This document shows positions 9,946 through 17,643 of a DNA stretch of 64,000 bases, one piece after another. Position 1 is the first letter of the stretch; the number at the start of each line of letters is the position of its first letter. The stretch spans positions 62,001 through 126,000 of the forward strand of contig JARLIH010000239.1 in NCBI GenBank assembly GCA_031291845.1, in the 5' to 3' direction. Source of the DNA: Isosphaeraceae bacterium. Lineage in GTDB: Bacteria > Planctomycetota > Planctomycetia > Isosphaerales > Isosphaeraceae. Made by a program: the position numbers and the translations under genes. The notes beneath the pieces are model-generated. The model was given only the letters and a program-made list of their open reading frames with translations, was not told the origin of the DNA and searched no databases.

Positions 9946-10371
9946 ATGGAGCACAACGACCAGCCTCCGTCACGTCCGGCGGGGTCGGGCCACGTCACCG
10001 ATCACCTGGCCAACGAGCGCACGTTTCTGGCGTGGATCCGGACGTCCCTGGGCTTGATCGGCCTGGGTTTCGTCCTCGCCCGGATGGGGCTTTTTCTCCG
10101 CCAGCTCGCCGCGACGGCGGGCTTCGAGCGCGCTCGGAAGTTCCACCCGGGGCAAGAGTTCCTCGTTTCCGGGCTCGTTTTCCTGCTGCTGGGGACCGCA
10201 CTCTGCGCCTGGTCCGGCTGGCTCTATCGGCGCACACGCGAGGCGATCGACGCCGGTCGTTTCGAGCCAGCCTGGGGCGCGGTGCTGGCCTTGACCGTCG
10301 TCATGGTGTTGGGCGGGCTGATGATCGTCGGACTCGTGCTCTGGCGGACGTTCAGTCCGGATGGGGCTTAG
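9946..10371 (+). CDS. DUF202 (YidH-type) membrane protein
   Basis: 141 residues. The N-terminal DHLANERTFLAWIRTSLGLIGLGFVLARM is the DUF202 hallmark, with the N-E-R-T-x-L-A-W-I-R-T box before the first transmembrane segment. Two more hydrophobic segments follow, around 68-88 (LVSGLVFLLLGTALCAWSGW) and 110-132. Members are small three-helix inner-membrane proteins whose function is unknown; yeast relatives act as vacuolar polyphosphate-complex subunits. It is a single gene, followed at once by a long palindrome that may end its transcript. Confidence 0.88.
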   Translation: MEHNDQPPSRPAGSGHVTDHLANERTFLAWIRTSLGLIGLGFVLARMGLFLRQLAATAGFERARKFHPGQEFLVSGLVFLLLGTALCAWSGWLYRRTREAIDAGRFEPAWGAVLALTVVMVLGGLMIVGLVLWRTFSPDGA

Positions 10372-10390
10372 AAGGATTTCCGATGTCAAT

Positions 10391-10456
10391 GTAGGGTGCA
10401 TGAATTGCACCGTCCCCATTTGTGCCGATGGGGACGGTGCAATTCATGCACCCTAC
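10391..10456. repeat. Long perfect inverted repeat (28-nt arms, 10-nt loop)
   Basis: Left arm 10391-10418 begins GTAGGGTGCATGAATTGCAC and ends CCCCA; right arm 10429-10456 is its exact complement, ending GTGCATGAATTGCACC in reverse reading. The loop TTTGTGCCGA spans 10419-10428. It lies between the convergent DUF202 and rtcA genes, so it could act as a two-way terminator. A degenerate single arm is found at 4077-4097. Confidence 0.9.
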
Positions 10457-10496
10457 AAAACGAGACATTGCTCCAGAGACGGATCCGCACGCACGT

Positions 10497-11531
10497 TCAC
10501 CCACCAACGACCACCCGCCCCGGCCGTTCGCCGTGCGGCTCCTCGATCGTGATCTCCCGGTCGAGAAACGCCCGGATCGTCGCGGCGTTCGTGCGGAGGT
10601 GCTCGGTAACGTCAGAGACCGTGTAGACGCTCTGGCCCGGGGCGAGGGCCAGGGGGAGCAAGATCTGGTCGGCGGAGTGGGGGTCAACGGCACCTTGGGC
10701 CACCGCCTCGAAGGCCAGCAGCTCCATGACGGCCTCGTCGGCGACGACTTCGGAGGGCTTCCCGCGCTCGCCGAGGCCGACGAACGTGGCGGGGGCCGTC
10801 CCGTCGTGCTCGGCCACCAGGCTGATCGCGGCCCCCTGGCCGGGGCTGCGCCACTCGGTCAGGTCGATCTCGGCGCTGAGGCCGTATTCGGCTAAGCGCG
10901 TGAGTGCACGGTCGCGCATCCGCTGCGCGATGTCGGGGCGGAGGTTAGCCACGCCCGCGACGCCGCGGATCCGTCGGAGCGGACCCCGGGCGGTCCCGTT
11001 CAGGGCCCTGGGCTTCCCGGGTTCGATCCAGGCGTCGAGGCGGCCGCCCCCTTTGGGATAGAACCCCGCCTCCGGCATCGCGACCGCCACCGACAGCCCC
11101 ACCGCCGCGAGGTGGGCGCGCCAGGTCGATTCGAGGAAAGGGAAGGCGGGGGCTTTCGGGTTAAACGTGCCGCCACTGAGCGCCACGCGCACCGGACCCT
11201 GAGCCGTCAGCGCCAAGGGAAGGTGAAGCGTCTGGAGGACCAGGCTCGTCGAGCCGGCCGTGCCGATGTCGATGACGAGGTCGCGCGGCTCGTAGGCGGC
11301 CGGCTGGAAGCTCAGCTCCCTCGATCCGACCACGGCCCCCCGCACGTCCGCCCGGCCCAGCTCGGCCGCGGCCAGGACGGCCGACACGTGCTGTGGGCGC
11401 AGGCCCGGCTTGTCACGATTGGCGCGGACCCGCGTCATGCGGAACGGCTTGCCCGTCAGCAGCGACAGGCTGAGCGCGGTGCGTAGGATCTGCCCGCCCC
11501 CTTCGCCGTGTGAGCCGTCCAGGGTGACCAT
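10497..11531 (-). CDS. rtcA: RNA 3'-terminal phosphate cyclase
   Basis: 344 residues; converts RNA 3'-phosphates to 2',3'-cyclic phosphates using ATP through an enzyme-AMP intermediate. N-terminal DGSHGEGGGQILRTALSLS is the family signature; FYPKGGGRL is in the middle. DPHSADQILLPLALA near the C-terminus carries the histidine that is adenylylated. The ATG at 11531 begins at the family N-terminus (MVTLDGSHG); the open frame upstream to 11693 has no such similarity. The ligase RtcB and regulator RtcR are not adjacent, unlike in E. coli. Confidence 0.95.
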   Translation of the reverse strand: MVTLDGSHGEGGGQILRTALSLSLLTGKPFRMTRVRANRDKPGLRPQHVSAVLAAAELGRADVRGAVVGSRELSFQPAAYEPRDLVIDIGTAGSTSLVLQTLHLPLALTAQGPVRVALSGGTFNPKAPAFPFLESTWRAHLAAVGLSVAVAMPEAGFYPKGGGRLDAWIEPGKPRALNGTARGPLRRIRGVAGVANLRPDIAQRMRDRALTRLAEYGLSAEIDLTEWRSPGQGAAISLVAEHDGTAPATFVGLGERGKPSEVVADEAVMELLAFEAVAQGAVDPHSADQILLPLALAPGQSVYTVSDVTEHLRTNAATIRAFLDREITIEEPHGERPGRVVVGG

Positions 11532-11732
11532 TCGCGACGGCACGGCACGGGCCTCCTGGAGCGCCGGGCGGGGCGCACGGTGCGGCGCGAACACGGCCTC
11601 GCGATGACCCACGTGCCGGACCCAGACCTTCCGGCGCCCCGCCGGCGGCTCCGGATCCCAGTATCGCTCGGATGACGCGAGTTGCCAATCCATTGGCCGA
11701 GGCTCCTTTTGAGGTCGGGCCGTGTCCGCGGG

Positions 11733-11782
11733 CGTTCCCGACCCGGGGACCAGGTCGGGAACGCGGCGGCCAAACCGCCGCT
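11733..11782. repeat. Double hairpin upstream of rtcA
   Basis: A 12-bp perfect stem (GCGTTCCCGACC, 11733-11744, with GGTCGGGAACGC, 11754-11765) overlaps a second 7-bp stem (GCGGCGG, 11764-11770, with CCGCCGC, 11776-11782). It lies in the gap between the lipoprotein gene stop and rtcA and looks like a REP-type element or terminator of the lipoprotein transcript. Confidence 0.65.
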
Positions 11783-11825
11783 ACATTGACGATGCGCGCG
11801 TCAGGCGGTCAAGGGGGGACCCCTC

Positions 11826-12710
11826 TCACGACTTCGGCGGGTCGACCGGCTGGAGCCCGGCCGGCGGCGTACCGCCCGATCCGGGCGTACCCGACTTACC
11901 CTGCAAGGCCCACATCAGGACGACTTTCTGCAAGAGCCGGTCGCTCCCCGGCTCGGGCTCGGTGAGCAAGAACGCGCCCAGGCTGCGAGGGTGGTCCGGC
12001 AGGCAGCCGACCACGATGGCCTGGTCGGGCTGAAGCGTCAGGTTGGCCGTCAGCTCCCGCAGGGTTTCTTCCTGCTGGCCGTTCTTGAGCGCGTATTGCT
12101 GGGGCGCGTACAGGCCGCCGTTCGAGATCGTGCCGATCGATTGCTGGACGGGGCCATGCTGGATCTCGGGCACCAGCCGCACGCCGACGCTCGTGGTCCC
12201 TTCGTATTGGGTCGTGGCCCGGAGGATGCCGCCGGCGTCCTTGTACTCCTTACCGGTCGCCTGCCCGTGACGGCTGAGGAAGAGGCTCGCCCGCGGCACC
12301 GCCGGCACGGGGCGGATCAGCGCGGGCTCACCATCGGGCAGGATGTACTTCACCGGCTCGACCTTGTTCGGCGGCGGCGCCTTCACGAGCGCGTCGATTT
12401 CGGCGGGCAATCCGCCCGTCAGCAGTCCGACCCGCAGCCCGTTCTCCTCCAAGGCCCGGCGCGCCTCCGGCCCGACCGCTTGTTCATCCACCCCGCGCCA
12501 GAGCACGTCATTGATGGATTCGTCTCGGAGCGGGCGCGCCAGGATCACGACCGTCAGCAAACAACGCTTCGGCTCGATGACCTGCCCGCTCTGACCCCCG
12601 ATCCGCGTGATCAGGCTCGACGGACGCACGTCGGACGACGTGCGGTTGAGCGAGCAGCCCACCACCAGGGCCAACAACGACAGTACGGCGAGCAACTTCT
12701 TCGGGAACAT
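11826..12710 (-). CDS. Lipoprotein of unknown function
   Basis: 294 residues with a type II signal peptide: MFPKKLLAVLSLLALVVGC, lipobox LVVGC with Cys19 as the lipidated residue. I recognise no domain in the mature part. It includes LLTVVILARPLRDESINDVLW, a stretch reminiscent of a secreted anchor protein, a conserved-looking LQPDQAIVVGCLPDHPRSLGAFLL block, and a proline-rich tail (GGTPPAGLQPVDPP). Monocistronic by appearance; its start is followed by a long divergent region facing the PEP-CTERM-like gene. Confidence 0.75.
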   Translation of the reverse strand: MFPKKLLAVLSLLALVVGCSLNRTSSDVRPSSLITRIGGQSGQVIEPKRCLLTVVILARPLRDESINDVLWRGVDEQAVGPEARRALEENGLRVGLLTGGLPAEIDALVKAPPPNKVEPVKYILPDGEPALIRPVPAVPRASLFLSRHGQATGKEYKDAGGILRATTQYEGTTSVGVRLVPEIQHGPVQQSIGTISNGGLYAPQQYALKNGQQEETLRELTANLTLQPDQAIVVGCLPDHPRSLGAFLLTEPEPGSDRLLQKVVLMWALQGKSGTPGSGGTPPAGLQPVDPPKS

Positions 12711-13198
12711 GGGCGGAATCCTTTCCGCGGCGCCTCGAAGAGGAAGAGAACGACGTGACGATAAACGTTTGACTTGATCGGAAGTGTTCCCGTGCAGGTC
12801 CCGGCAGCGGGCACTCGGGGAGCTTAGAGTGATCAGCCTTTTCCGTCAACCGCAAGGTTGCGCTGGCCGCAGGTCGACGCGTGATCGAAAAATCGAACAG
12901 CGGAATGACTTCGGGGTGACACGCGCTTGCTCTTTGACGGCCATGGAAAAAAACGCCCAAGCCGTGCTTGACCGATTCGGCGACTCTTTGCACAATGCCG
13001 CCGCAATCCGGGAACCCCCCTCGCAGAAACCGCCCCTGCTCTCGGATGGGGCGGTAAGCGGGCGCAGAGGATGGTGTGGCCCGCACCTGTATGGTCCCGC
13101 TTGCCTGACAGCTTCGTGCCACCGTTGCGGCACGGCACGGGGCAGGACCGGGGAACAGTCGTTCGAGAACCTGGTCTCATTCAAGGAGGAATCTCGCC
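12711..13198. other. Divergent intergenic region
   Basis: 488 bases between the lipoprotein gene (minus) and the PEP-CTERM-like gene (plus). It must hold both promoters; no strong consensus pair stands out. The only clear signal is the strong Shine-Dalgarno AAGGAGGA at 13183-13190, 8 nt before the GTG at 13199. No gene or repeat seen. Confidence 0.5.
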
Positions 13199-13954
13199 GT
13201 GATGCGTCGCAGTCCCGCCTTGTCGGCCGTGCTGGCGGCCGCCCTGATCCTGGCTGGTCGGACCGCGCAGGTCATGGCCGCGCCGATCGGTACCAGCTAC
13301 GAGTTGATCAACAACTCTAACCATCCCGTTTCAGAGGTGTTTCTCAACGTCACGGCGAACGCAAGCATCGCCGACTTGGCGAACGAAACCCCCGCGAATA
13401 CGCCCACTTACACGGTGCTTGCCAGTACCCCGGGCTCTAACCCTGTGACGCTGTTGTCCGACAGCACATTCCAGACAGAATCTAACCCAGACCCGACCGG
13501 ACATCCCTTTCGATTGCAGACAGTCGTGGGGACGCCACAGGATACCAGCCAGCATTACGTCCTGCTCGACTTCCAATTCGCCGGTGCCCAGGACAAGAGC
13601 GATAAGGGCCCCAACAACAATTGGACGGGGCAAAACTGGAGCAATACCCTCCTCCAGCCCGGCCAGATGGTACACTTCACGCTAACGCCCGGTTACCCCG
13701 GCCCCCTCTCCGTGTCGCTCAGCCCCGACGCCTTCATTGATGCGGGGCTGCCGGGTTACACCTCGGCGGGGTTGACGTTGAAGGTGATCAAGCCCTCGGA
13801 CAACGGGGGGGGTAACAACGACAATGGCCACCACCACGGCGATCCGCCACCGGCAAACACGCCTGAGCCGTTGTCGGTCGTCCTCTGGTCAACCCTGGCC
13901 GGCGCAGGTCTGATGCGCGCCCGCAAGCTCCGCCGCGCGGCGGCCCAAAGTTAA
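13199..13954 (+). CDS. Exported protein with PEP-CTERM-like sorting signal
   Basis: 251 residues. Signal peptide at 1-27 (MMRRSPALSAVLAAALILAG...MAA). The mature part is rich in Asn, Thr, Ser and Pro, lacks cysteine and probably forms beta sandwich. A low-complexity Gly/Asn/His linker (DNGGGNNDNGHHHGD) precedes the C-terminal NTPEPLSVVLWSTLAGAG followed by R-A-R-K-L-R-R: a Pro-Glu-Pro motif, a hydrophobic helix and a basic tail, as in PEP-CTERM substrates of exosortase. No exosortase is in the window. The start is either GTG 13199, with ideal spacing to AAGGAGGA, or ATG 13202. Confidence 0.8.
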   Translation: MMRRSPALSAVLAAALILAGRTAQVMAAPIGTSYELINNSNHPVSEVFLNVTANASIADLANETPANTPTYTVLASTPGSNPVTLLSDSTFQTESNPDPTGHPFRLQTVVGTPQDTSQHYVLLDFQFAGAQDKSDKGPNNNWTGQNWSNTLLQPGQMVHFTLTPGYPGPLSVSLSPDAFIDAGLPGYTSAGLTLKVIKPSDNGGGNNDNGHHHGDPPPANTPEPLSVVLWSTLAGAGLMRARKLRRAAAQS

Positions 13955-13984
13955 GCGAGCCCGAAATCACGGCGCGATTTCTCG

Positions 13985-14022
13985 ACGGATGCCCGAGGGA
14001 CTCCTCCCCCTCCGGCATCCGT
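13985..14022 (+). terminator. Candidate terminator hairpin after the PEP-CTERM-like gene
   Basis: Stem ACGGATGCC (13985-13993) pairs with GGCATCCGT (14014-14022), with further pairing of AGGG and CCCT inside. It starts 31 nt after the stop codon at 13954. There is no long T-run, so intrinsic termination is only moderately supported. Confidence 0.5.
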
Positions 14023-14122
14023 TCGTCACTTGGCAACACCCCGGCCGGCCGTCAAGATAGTGCACCCGCGCGGCGCCAGAGGCCGCACAGGCCCCTCGTC
14101 CCCGGGAAGGTGCCGGCCGGCC

Positions 14123-14644
14123 GTGAAGATCTTGCTCTCCGAAGCCCAAATCCTGGACCGCGTTCGCGCGCTCGGCCGCCAGATCGAGGCCGACTACCAG
14201 GGAAAGCCCCTTACGATCGTGGCTGTGCTGACCGGCAGCCTCATCCTCCTGGCGGACCTGATCCGACAGATCCAGCTCCCCCTCCGCGTGGCCCTGCTCC
14301 AGGCCAGCAGCTACAAAGGGGCAACCACCACCGCAAGCGACCTGGTGATCAACGATGCGTTCGCCCCCGACGTCGCGGGGCGCGACGTGCTGCTCCTGGA
14401 CGACATCCTCGACACGGGGCATACCCTCAGCACGCTCGTTCGACACGTCTCGGAGCGGGGTGCCTTGAGCGTCCGCACCGCGGTGCTGCTCCGCAAGATC
14501 GGCCGGCAGGAAGTCCATCTCGAACCGGACTACTGGGGGTTCGAGATCCCCGACGCGTTCGTCGTCGGCTACGGCCTCGACTACGACGATGATTACCGCC
14601 ACCTTCCCTACGTCGCCGTGCTCGACGGGCCCCACGCGAGCTGA
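14123..14644 (+). CDS. hpt: Hypoxanthine phosphoribosyltransferase
   Basis: 173 residues; salvages hypoxanthine (and guanine) with PRPP to IMP/GMP. The PRPP loop LLLDDILDTGHTLSTLV lies at about 95-110, VLTGSLILLADLIR forms the early substrate loop, and the C-terminal DYWGFEIPDAFVVGYGLDYDD is characteristic of bacterial Hpt. The start is the GTG at 14123, where homology begins (VKILLSEAQI), rather than the ATG at 14030. It is followed 7 nt later by a glycosyltransferase, so the genes are likely cotranscribed although metabolically unrelated. Confidence 0.95.
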   Translation: MKILLSEAQILDRVRALGRQIEADYQGKPLTIVAVLTGSLILLADLIRQIQLPLRVALLQASSYKGATTTASDLVINDAFAPDVAGRDVLLLDDILDTGHTLSTLVRHVSERGALSVRTAVLLRKIGRQEVHLEPDYWGFEIPDAFVVGYGLDYDDDYRHLPYVAVLDGPHAS

Positions 14645-14651
14645 ACCCGCC

Positions 14652-15794
14652 GTGAAGCTTGCCCTGGTCACCCGCCGCTACCCGCCGTTGATCGGCGGGG
14701 CCGAAAAAGTGCTGAGCTATCTCGCGCTGGCGTTCGCCCGCGAGGGGGCCGACGTCACCGTGCTGACCGCCCGGCCGCCGGACCCGGACCTGCCGGCGGC
14801 CGAAGCGGTGCCCGTCCCGCCAGGCGAGGGCCGGCTCTCGGTCATTCGCCTGCCGACGTCGCGCGTACGGTTCCTGGGCACCTGGCTCTACATGCGGAAC
14901 CTCCAGCGCTGGTTCGAGACGCACCCGGTGGACCTCGCCTACGTCTCGATGCTGAAGCACGACGCGTACGTTGTCGTTGGTGTGGGCCAACGCCGGGGGT
15001 TTCCCGTGGTCTTGCGGCCCGAGGGCGCGGGTGCCACCGGAGACATCGCGTGGCAGTCGTGGGGCCGCTTCGGCCGCGCGATCGGCCGGCGCTGCCGGAA
15101 GGCCGATGCCTTCGTCTCGATCTCCGCGGCGATCACCGACGAGTTGCGTCTCGCGGGCTACGACCCGGCCCGAATTCTCGCCCTGCCCAACGGCGTCCCG
15201 GTGCCGGACACGCCCTGGCAGCGCCGGGACGGCTGGCGCGAGGCGCCGCGCGCGGTCTTCGTCGGCCGGCTCGCGCCGGAGAAGGGGCTCGACACGCTGC
15301 TCGAGGCCTGGGCCAAGGTCCGGGCCGCGCAACCTGCCGCGCACCTAACGCTCGTCGGCGAGGGGCCGGAACGTCCGGCCCTGGTGGCAAGGGCCGCTGC
15401 GCTCGGCCTGGCCGGGGCGGTCGAGCTGACGGGGGCGGTGTCCAATCCGGCCGAGTCCCTCCGCGCGGCCGACCTGTTCGTGTTACCCTCGCGAGAGGAG
15501 GGGATGAGCATCGCCCTGCTCGAGGCGATGGCGCTCGGCATGCCCCTGGTCGCCTCGTCGGTGCCGGGCAACCGCCGGCTCGTCCAGGACTTCAAGCACG
15601 GCCGTCTCGCCCCGCCCGACGATCCCGACGCCCTGGCCCACGCGATCATCGAGCAATGGTCGGGCTTCGACCGCGCCGTCCACATGGGCCGTGCAGCGCG
15701 GAGCCGGGTGGAGCAGGAGTTCTCGATCCAGGCCGTCGCGCGGCGGCACCTGGAATGCTTTGGGAAGCTGATCGCCGCGAAACGCCGTGGGTAA
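14652..15794 (+). CDS. Glycosyltransferase family 4
   Basis: 380 residues with GT-B fold. The N-terminal half starts VKLALVTRRYPPLIGGAEKV, the usual acceptor-domain opening with a glycine-rich loop. The C-terminal half has FVGRLAPEKGLDTLLEAW and LPSREEGMSIALLEAMALG with the E-x7-E motif of nucleotide-sugar binding. It probably transfers a sugar from an NDP donor onto a lipid-linked or surface glycan. Start at GTG 14652, 7 nt after hpt. A second GT4 gene follows after a small zinc-ribbon gene. The acceptor is unknown. Confidence 0.9.
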   Translation: MKLALVTRRYPPLIGGAEKVLSYLALAFAREGADVTVLTARPPDPDLPAAEAVPVPPGEGRLSVIRLPTSRVRFLGTWLYMRNLQRWFETHPVDLAYVSMLKHDAYVVVGVGQRRGFPVVLRPEGAGATGDIAWQSWGRFGRAIGRRCRKADAFVSISAAITDELRLAGYDPARILALPNGVPVPDTPWQRRDGWREAPRAVFVGRLAPEKGLDTLLEAWAKVRAAQPAAHLTLVGEGPERPALVARAAALGLAGAVELTGAVSNPAESLRAADLFVLPSREEGMSIALLEAMALGMPLVASSVPGNRRLVQDFKHGRLAPPDDPDALAHAIIEQWSGFDRAVHMGRAARSRVEQEFSIQAVARRHLECFGKLIAAKRRG

Positions 15795-15823
15795 CGGCTC
15801 CCGAAGCGAGAAAGGAGCGCAAC

Positions 15824-16003
15824 ATGCCCGCCGGATTCTGGGGAGGCATCGTGGGCGCCGCGACCCGTACGCTCACGTGCCCGCACTGCGGCAAAACGCA
15901 AACGGTCAAGCGCCAGCCGCCGCCGTTTCAGGTCACCTGCGCGCACTGCGGCCGGCCATATCGCGTGACCGAACGCGGGGTCGAGGCGCTACGCGACCGC
16001 TGA
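15824..16003 (+). CDS. Small zinc-ribbon protein
   Basis: 59 residues between two glycosyltransferases, translated from ATG 15824 with a strong AAAGGAG 6-7 nt upstream, which is the main reason to accept it. It contains two C-x2-C pairs (CPHCGK and CAHCGRPY) separated by 17 residues, a classical zinc ribbon. Before them is a glycine-rich GFWGGIVGAATRT stretch. No catalytic domain. Small zinc ribbons of this type often bind nucleic acid or a protein partner; none can be named here. Coding in phase with the preceding and following genes suggests one transcript. Confidence 0.75.
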   Translation: MPAGFWGGIVGAATRTLTCPHCGKTQTVKRQPPPFQVTCAHCGRPYRVTERGVEALRDR

Positions 16004-16115
16004 GCCTGAGATGGGGCCGATCGCGGCCCCACTGGGCCGGCGTACGGCCTTTACGCTACACTGGCGACGGCCGGACGTGCGCCGGCGTTCTGTTCCCTGG
16101 TTGTCGGGATTCGCC

Positions 16116-17255
16116 GTGCTCAACGTATTGCAACTGATCCCCACCCTCGACCGCTCCGGCGCCGAAAAACAGATGGTTCTGCTGGCAACGGGTCTGCCGC
16201 GCGACCGGTTCCGCGTCGAGGCGGCCGCGCTCACCCGGCTCGGGCCGCTGGAGGCGGAGCTGCGCGCCTCCGGCGTGCCGGTCACCCTGATCGGCAAGCG
16301 CGCCAAGCTCGACCCCATAGCGCTTCTACGACTGACGCGCTGGATGAGGGACAAGCGCTTCGACGTCGTCCAGACCTGGATCTTCGCGGCGAACACCTAC
16401 GGCCGCATCGCCGCACATTGGGCGCATGTACCCGTCGTCGTGACCGCTGAGATGGCGGTCGACCTCTGGAAGGGACGCCGCGACCTGGCCGTTGACCGCA
16501 GGCTGGCGCACTGGTGCGATCGGGTCGTGGGCAACTCGCGCGCGGTGGCCGACTTCTACCGGCGGGTCGGGGTGCCCGAGGACCGTCTGACCGTCATCCC
16601 CTCCGGGATCGCCGACGAGGAGCCGCCGCACATCGACCCCGCCCGGGTGCGTACTGAGGTGGGCGTGCCGCCCGACGCTCCGCTGGCGCTCTTCGCCGGG
16701 CGCCTCGCGCCCCAGAAGGGTGTCGACGACTTGATCGCGGCCCTCGACCTGCTCCAGCACGTCCGGCCCGACCTACACACCCTGATCGTGGGCGACGGCC
16801 CGCTGCGGGAACAGCTTGAGGCAACCGTACGCGCCTTCCAACTGAACGACCGGGTGCACTTCCTCGGCCACCGCGACGACGTGCCTCGGCTGCTGGCCGC
16901 CGCGGACGTGCTCGTGCTGCCGAGCCTGTACGAGGGCCTGCCGAACGTCGTGCTGGAAGCGATGCGGTTCCGCAAGCCGGTCGTCGCCACGGCCGCCCCC
17001 GGGACGACTGAGGTCGTCGCCGACGGCGAGACCGGCCTGCTCGTACCCCTACGCGACCGGCCCGCTTTGGCCCAGGCGATTCGCCGGGTGGTCGCCGACC
17101 CCACGTTGGCCCGGCAGCTCGGCGAGGCCGGCCGCGCCCGCGTCGAGGCCGAGTTCCGGGCCGAGACGATGGTCGCGCGCTTCGCCGAGCTCTACGACAC
17201 GCTGGCCCGGGCCAAGGGGCGCGGTCTCGTCGAGACGCAACGGCAGGGCCTTTGA
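16116..17255 (+). CDS. Glycosyltransferase family 4
   Basis: 379 residues. Opening VLNVLQLIPTLDRSGAEKQM is typical of GT4 enzymes with a GG/SGAE acceptor loop. FAGRLAPQKGVDDLIAALDLL and LPSLYEGLPNVVLEAMRFRKPVV give the nucleotide-sugar half with E-x7-E. The start is probably GTG 16116; an in-frame ATG at 16011 would add 35 residues of unlikely basic sequence. It differs clearly from the GT4 at 14652 (low identity outside motifs), so the two probably act in succession on one surface glycan rather than being recent duplicates. Confidence 0.9.
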   Translation: MLNVLQLIPTLDRSGAEKQMVLLATGLPRDRFRVEAAALTRLGPLEAELRASGVPVTLIGKRAKLDPIALLRLTRWMRDKRFDVVQTWIFAANTYGRIAAHWAHVPVVVTAEMAVDLWKGRRDLAVDRRLAHWCDRVVGNSRAVADFYRRVGVPEDRLTVIPSGIADEEPPHIDPARVRTEVGVPPDAPLALFAGRLAPQKGVDDLIAALDLLQHVRPDLHTLIVGDGPLREQLEATVRAFQLNDRVHFLGHRDDVPRLLAAADVLVLPSLYEGLPNVVLEAMRFRKPVVATAAPGTTEVVADGETGLLVPLRDRPALAQAIRRVVADPTLARQLGEAGRARVEAEFRAETMVARFAELYDTLARAKGRGLVETQRQGL

Positions 17256-17643
17256 GCCGGCTTCAGGCGGGGCTGGGCGGAAGCGTGTCGCAACTGCCAT
17301 CGAGGAGCCTGGCTCCTCCTCCGTATTCCGGTTATCGGCCACCTGCGCGTTGCCTGCATCGGGAGGACGGCGCCGAACACGGGCCCTGGACGACAACCGA
17401 ACTTGCTCCGTAATATCTCGTAGTCAGCTCCGCGCAAACCGATTTTTCGTTTATCCTCGATCAACGAAACGTTTCGTCGCCGTATCCCTTTGCTCCGCCA
17501 GGATGACCTCCGTGTCCGCGACGCGTTACCGAATCCGACTTCGAGAGGGGGCTTTGTACGTAGCCACGGCGAAGCCCAGAAACGGCCTCAGAGTTTGCGC
17601 GTTCAGGGAAACGGCGTAAACAAGAGCGGGGTTTTCCACTCAA
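17256..17643. other. Intergenic region upstream of the LEPR-XLL pair
   Basis: 388 bases. It contains a perfect 14-bp palindrome ACGAAACGTTTCGT at 17464-17477, which could be an operator, and no gene with a good start. The region presumably carries the promoter of the gene at 17644; no consensus pair is convincing. Confidence 0.4.

Noticed and set aside
11010-11030. GGTTCGATCC resembling a tRNA T-arm
   Set aside because: It lies inside rtcA with no acceptor stem or anticodon arm around it.
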